Assembly (NCBI RefSeq): GCF_002272745.1
Contig: NZ_NPBD01000006.1
Span: forward strand, 1 to 64,000
Length of the DNA: 64,000 nt
Origin: Terribacillus saccharophilus
GTDB lineage: Bacteria > Bacillota > Bacilli > Bacillales > Amphibacillaceae
Direction of reading: 5' to 3'
Part shown: one piece after another, positions 60,982-64,000 of the stretch
Layout: every line of letters starts with the position of its first letter
How positions within the stretch are numbered: position 1 is the stretch's first letter
The notes under the pieces: generated by a model
Databases searched by the model: none
What the model was told of the DNA's origin: nothing
What the model saw: only the letters and a program-made list of their open reading frames with translations
Made by a program: the position numbers and the translations under genes

Positions 60982-62484
60982 TTATGTTTTCGCAGGTCGC
61001 TCCAGCGCTTTATCTGCTTCCTTCGCGTTTTTAGACGCTTCTTCTCGATTCGCTCTCATCTCTTCAACTGTTTTTGTTTTTAAACGAGCAGCACCCGTAT
61101 ATTCTTTTGTCGGCAAACGTTCTTCCCTTTTTTGACGTTCCTTTACTTTGTTAATGCTGTGCTTGTATTGTGGCAGCCATTTTTCCTGTGCGATAAGCAT
61201 GTCATCAACCATTTGCCAAATTTCTGGCGGAGTACACACAGCACCAACTAGTGGATCCATCATAAACGCCTGTCTTAAGAGTTGATCATCTCCTGTGATG
61301 GCAGCTTCAACGGCGAGCCTTTGCACTGAAATGCTCGCTTGACAAACAGCAGCACATCCAAGGGGAAGATCGCCAACGATAGGCATGCTAATGCCATTTT
61401 TATCAACATAGCCAGGAGCTTCAATGACCGCATCTTGTGGTAAGTTCTGAATGATACCATTGTTGATTGTATTGAAGTGACCTCGGTAAGTTCGACCAGT
61501 TTCCAGTGCTTCAATGATATATGACCCGTGTTCTTGTCCCCGCTCTTCCTCGGTATACCGATATGCGGGCTCATTCATCCAGTTTGGAAAATCTTCCTTA
61601 AACCAATTTCGGCCTTCTGTACACACTCGCAGATAACCGCCTGTTTCACCATTAATCCAAGTACCTAAATCAATCCAATCGGTAATCTCTCCTATTCGTT
61701 TGCGATACCATGGTACATATTCGCTTAAATGCCCATTTGATTCCGTGCTATAGTAGCCAAAGCGACGGAGCATGTCGATACGAACCTTTTCTGTTTTACT
61801 ATACTCGGGATGTTTTTCAAACCCTTCAAGAAGTCTACCTGTTAAGTCTTCGCCATTGTGGTTTACTTGAATGTACCATGTTTGGTGGTTAATCCCTGCG
61901 CATACTATGTCTACATCCTCCTGCTCTAGCTCAAGCACGTCGGCTATTTGCCTATGCCCACCCTGAACACCGTGACAAAGTCCGACTGTTTTCACACCTC
62001 CATACGTATTACATACCCATGTAAGCATCGCCATAGGATTCGCATAATTTAACAACAAACAATCCGGCTCAGCAACCTCTTGTATATCCTTACAAATCTC
62101 CAGCATCTCATAAATCCCGCGCTGACCGTACATAATACCACCAGCACTTAATGTGTCTCCAACACATTGATCAACTCCATAGCGCAAAGGAATGTTAATA
62201 TCCTGTTCAAATGCTTCTAACCCACCAATGCGAAAAACAGAAATAATGTAACGTGCATCTTTCAACGCTTCTCTGCGATCAAGAGTTGATTGAATCTCTA
62301 TTGATAATCCATTTTCAAGAATGTCCCGCTGACATAGCTCCGTCACCATACTCAAATTATTCGCATCAATATCGGTAAAAGTGATCTCTATGTCGTTGAA
62401 TGCTGATACAGCTAAAATATCCCGCAGTAATGAACGCGTGAAGCCAATGCTACCTGCTCCGATGAATGCAATCTTAAAACTCAT
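60982..62484 (-). CDS. Family 4 glycoside hydrolase (NAD-dependent alpha-galactosidase/alpha-glucosidase type)
   Basis: 500 residues. GH4 enzymes use NAD and Mn2+ and hydrolyse glycosides by an oxidation-elimination mechanism. Rossmann motif FIGAGSIGFTRSLLRDI (about 6-22), NYANPMAMLTW (near 145), metal ligands Cys in GLCHGVQGGH (near 170) and His in SNGHLSEYVPWYRK (near 252). MelA (alpha-galactosidase) is the nearest look, but linkage and whether substrates are phosphorylated cannot be told. Start at 62484 follows GGGAG by 8 nt. No transporter adjoins it. B. subtilis has malS/ytnP here, so this is a local replacement. Confidence 0.88.
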   Translation of the reverse strand: MSFKIAFIGAGSIGFTRSLLRDILAVSAFNDIEITFTDIDANNLSMVTELCQRDILENGLSIEIQSTLDRREALKDARYIISVFRIGGLEAFEQDINIPLRYGVDQCVGDTLSAGGIMYGQRGIYEMLEICKDIQEVAEPDCLLLNYANPMAMLTWVCNTYGGVKTVGLCHGVQGGHRQIADVLELEQEDVDIVCAGINHQTWYIQVNHNGEDLTGRLLEGFEKHPEYSKTEKVRIDMLRRFGYYSTESNGHLSEYVPWYRKRIGEITDWIDLGTWINGETGGYLRVCTEGRNWFKEDFPNWMNEPAYRYTEEERGQEHGSYIIEALETGRTYRGHFNTINNGIIQNLPQDAVIEAPGYVDKNGISMPIVGDLPLGCAAVCQASISVQRLAVEAAITGDDQLLRQAFMMDPLVGAVCTPPEIWQMVDDMLIAQEKWLPQYKHSINKVKERQKREERLPTKEYTGAARLKTKTVEEMRANREEASKNAKEADKALERPAKT

Positions 62485-62528
62485 TTCTTCCACTCCCTTT
62501 CTGTTTACATGGTAGCCTTTTGTTATAT

Positions 62529-62542
62529 TTATGCTTTCATAA
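62529..62542. promoter_or_regulatory. Operator/cre-like inverted repeat upstream of the GH4 gene
   Basis: TTATG-CTTT-CATAA, 45-58 nt before the start codon. The minus strand reads ATGAAAGCATAA, similar to a cre but lacking the central CG, so it may be a weak cre or a different operator. Confidence 0.35.
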
Positions 62543-62778
62543 TGTGGATATTGAAGCTGCTTCCCCAGTCAGTCGTATACAACCCTTTGAACATGTGAGA
62601 CTATAATCTGAATCATTCTTTATAAATACATAGACAAACATGAATTCATTCCACCCATTATCAAAAGTATACTGTCTAACACTATTGGAATCGGTCGAAA
62701 GAGCTTGTTAGTATAACGATACATAGCGACACTATGCCCTTGAACAAAAAAAATAAGTTTAAAGAGCGTTTCACTACA

Positions 62779-62817
62779 TAAAAAATCCCAAAAGTTTGAA
62801 ATACTAACTTTTGGGAT
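62779..62817 (-). terminator. Orphan rho-independent terminator
   Basis: Perfect 12-bp arms ATCCCAAAAGTT and complement (62785-62796, 62806-62817) followed by TTTTTTATG on the minus strand. No gene ends here: the nearest upstream minus-strand gene, trmB, already has its own terminator. Confidence 0.75.
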
Positions 62818-62895
62818 GCCCATAATGGTATATGGTTATGATTTTAAACAATCGACTAAAACGCTCTAGCGCAGCATGTTTTTTCAACTAGCACA

Positions 62896-62944
62896 ATTAA
62901 AAAAGGCTGACAGGAGTCCAGTACTATACTGTCTCATGCCAGCC
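62896..62944 (-). terminator. Terminator of trmB
   Basis: Nested hairpin on the minus strand: GGCTG/CAGCC outer, GAG/CTC and CAGTA/TACTG inner pairs, then TTTTTTAATT. Confidence 0.8.
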
Positions 62945-62994
62945 TAAGGCAATCTATTCAATATTATTAGTTCCTTTTGATACGCTCAGTTTTT

Positions 62995-63633
62995 CTACTT
63001 AAAAGTAGCCACACTCCGATAAATACGGTAGCCACGGGAAGAGAATTTCTCTTCATATTCCGTTTTCACATTTAATGGATCGTTCTCCGCATGCAGATCG
63101 AGCTTCACTTCCTGCAAAACCATGCCATACCGGGAGAAACTGGACAAACTATATTCGAATAGTTTCTGGTTATCCGTTTTGAATACGACTTCTCCTTTAT
63201 CTTTCAATACAGCTTCGTATTGCTCCAGGAAGCTTTTATACGTCAAACGGCGCTTCTCATGCTTATTCTTTGGCCAAGGATCAGAGAAATTGAGATAGAT
63301 GCTATCCACTTCATTCTCTTCAAACAACTCACGAAAATCAGCTGCATTTTCATTTAGTAGTCTGACATTCGGAAGATCTGCTTCAGCCGCTTTCTCCACT
63401 GCGGTCACAATAATACTTTTCGCTAATTCAATCCCGATGAAATTGTATTCCGGATGCTGGGCTGCCATACCAGTGATAAACTGCCCTTTGCCAGATCCAA
63501 TCTCAACATGAAGCGGCTTGTCATTTCCGAATAACTCTCTCCATTTGCCTTTAAAATTTTTCGGATCCTGTACCACAATATGATCGTTTTCTTTTAAATA
63601 ATCGTCTGCCCAAGGTTTATGGCGCACACGCAT
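62995..63633 (-). CDS. trmB: tRNA (guanine-N7-)-methyltransferase
   Basis: Methylates G46 in the tRNA variable loop using SAM. 212 residues (B. subtilis 213). MRVRHKPWADDYL at the N-terminus, SAM motif HVEIGSGKGQF (about 43-53), FIGIELAKSI (near 67) and the substrate motif FSDPWPKNKHEKRRL (about 117-131). The start at 63633 has AGGAGTGAGG upstream; the frame extending back to 63726 would overlap the divergent ytzH start and lacks a site. Confidence 0.95.
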   Translation of the reverse strand: MRVRHKPWADDYLKENDHIVVQDPKNFKGKWRELFGNDKPLHVEIGSGKGQFITGMAAQHPEYNFIGIELAKSIIVTAVEKAAEADLPNVRLLNENAADFRELFEENEVDSIYLNFSDPWPKNKHEKRRLTYKSFLEQYEAVLKDKGEVVFKTDNQKLFEYSLSSFSRYGMVLQEVKLDLHAENDPLNVKTEYEEKFSSRGYRIYRSVATFK

Positions 63634-63719
63634 ATGCCTCACTCCTATTTCTGCCCTGCCCGCCTGCATAGTTTGATGCCAAAACGCACACGCTATGCTC
63701 AGGAAGGAGGGGAAAATCG

Positions 63720-64000
63720 ATGTCACTTTCCGTTGAAAACCAATTTAGCCTTCTTCGGGATATACTTAGCGAGCATTGCGAATCCTGCTGCGGGAGCAAA
63801 TCCGAATGCGAGCAAATATCCCGCCTGGCACGTTCTATCTTATCTAATAAATCAACCGATCAGCAAGAGCTTCTTGCTTTGCTTCCCGGTATCCATTCGT
63901 ACAGTTCTGCCGGTGAAAAAGCTACAGATATCAATGCGCACATCACATCGAACAGAGAACAGCTCGAGGATTGGGTAGAGACAATCAACAGCTTTCAAGG
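63720..64000 (+). CDS. ytzH: YtzH-like protein, truncated by the right edge
   Basis: 93 codons are visible and the frame is still open at 64000. The peptide starts MSLSVENQFSLLRDILSEH and includes a cysteine cluster (CESCCGSKSEC) and REQLEDWVETINSFQ near the end, resembling B. subtilis YtzH, which is also about this size and next to trmB. AAGGAGGGG stands upstream of the ATG. Function unknown. Divergent from trmB. Confidence 0.85.
   Translation, partial: MSLSVENQFSLLRDILSEHCESCCGSKSECEQISRLARSILSNKSTDQQELLALLPGIHSYSSAGEKATDINAHITSNREQLEDWVETINSFQ

Larger units (their letters stand above)
62494..62994. other. 500-nt intergenic region without a supported gene
   Basis: Between the GH4 gene and trmB. 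It holds an operator-like repeat (62529-62542), an orphan terminator hairpin (62785-62817) and the trmB terminator (62896-62944). A 67-codon frame on the minus strand (62620-62823) begins inside the orphan hairpin and has no ribosome site. No transposase motif is recognisable; the region may be the scar of a lost gene. Confidence 0.6.

Noticed and set aside
62620..62823. 67-codon minus-strand frame in the gap next to trmB
   Set aside because: It starts inside a terminator hairpin, has no ribosome site and shows no recognisable family; treated as non-coding.
1..64000. CRISPR arrays, prophage modules, toxin-antitoxin pairs or biosynthetic clusters
   Set aside because: No regularly spaced repeats, structural phage genes, toxin-antitoxin-like small gene pairs or synthase genes were seen on either strand.

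Overview
The window looks like a low-to-mid G+C, endospore-forming member of the Bacillaceae. Evidence for this includes forespore and mother-cell sporulation genes (ytrH, ytrI, gerW, an alpha/beta SASP, refZ), a tyrosine T-box, a CcpA system, bacillithiol-linked ytxJ, near-consensus SigB promoters and strong AGGAGG ribosome binding sites. From memory, the gene order follows the Bacillus subtilis ytsJ-dnaE ... ackA-ytxK ... thiI-nifZ-ezrA ... rpsD ... tyrS ... ccpA-aroA-ytxJHG-murC-sftA-ytpRQP ... trmB-ytzH segment. Several local replacements show it is a different genus; Terribacillus or a relative is a guess. No phage, intact insertion sequence, CRISPR array, tRNA or rRNA gene was seen.

Layout. 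1-9.2 kb: partial malic enzyme, dnaE, ytrHI, nrnA, ytoI, ytkL and an M24 peptidase. 9.2-18 kb: ald, ackA, ytxK, then a 2-hydroxycarboxylate transporter with a MalK/MalR-type two-component system and an oxidoreductase, occupying the place where B. subtilis has tpx. 17.8-27.6 kb: gerW/ytfI, SASP, thiI/nifZ, ezrA, refZ, ytsP, a GAF-GGDEF cyclase and rpsD with a long leader. 27.6-39.4 kb: an accessory block between rpsD and tyrS holding an SDR, an RsbR paralogue, a manganese catalase, two general-stress paralogues and a galactitol-type PTS operon. 39.4-51.4 kb: T-box/tyrS, a class A PBP, ccpA, aroA, an unusual FtsA-like protein, ytxJHG and murC. 51.6-64 kb: sftA, ytpR-ytpQ-ytpP, a chemoreceptor, a DUF84 NTPase, an M42 peptidase, ytzB, a GH4 glycosidase, trmB and partial ytzH.

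How the genes fit together. Carbon-overflow genes (ackA, ald, malic enzyme, malate/citrate uptake) sit near the global carbon regulator CcpA. A good cre-like site precedes the PTS regulator, so CcpA from this same window probably represses that operon. Three near-perfect SigB promoters (before ytxG and both general-stress paralogues) and an RsbR-type stressosome protein point to a SigB stress layer. Sporulation input is visible as a SigG-type promoter before the SASP gene.

Most of the window is ordinary conserved chromosome. The least explained parts are the PTS operon (two zinc dehydrogenases, a frameshifted DeoC-family aldolase, an unlisted 48-codon ORF and an unknown substrate), its bracketing by two paralogous stress genes, and the 707-residue FtsA-like protein whose C-terminal half looks like tandem small beta-rich repeats. 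I did not find a convincing wholly new multi-gene system.
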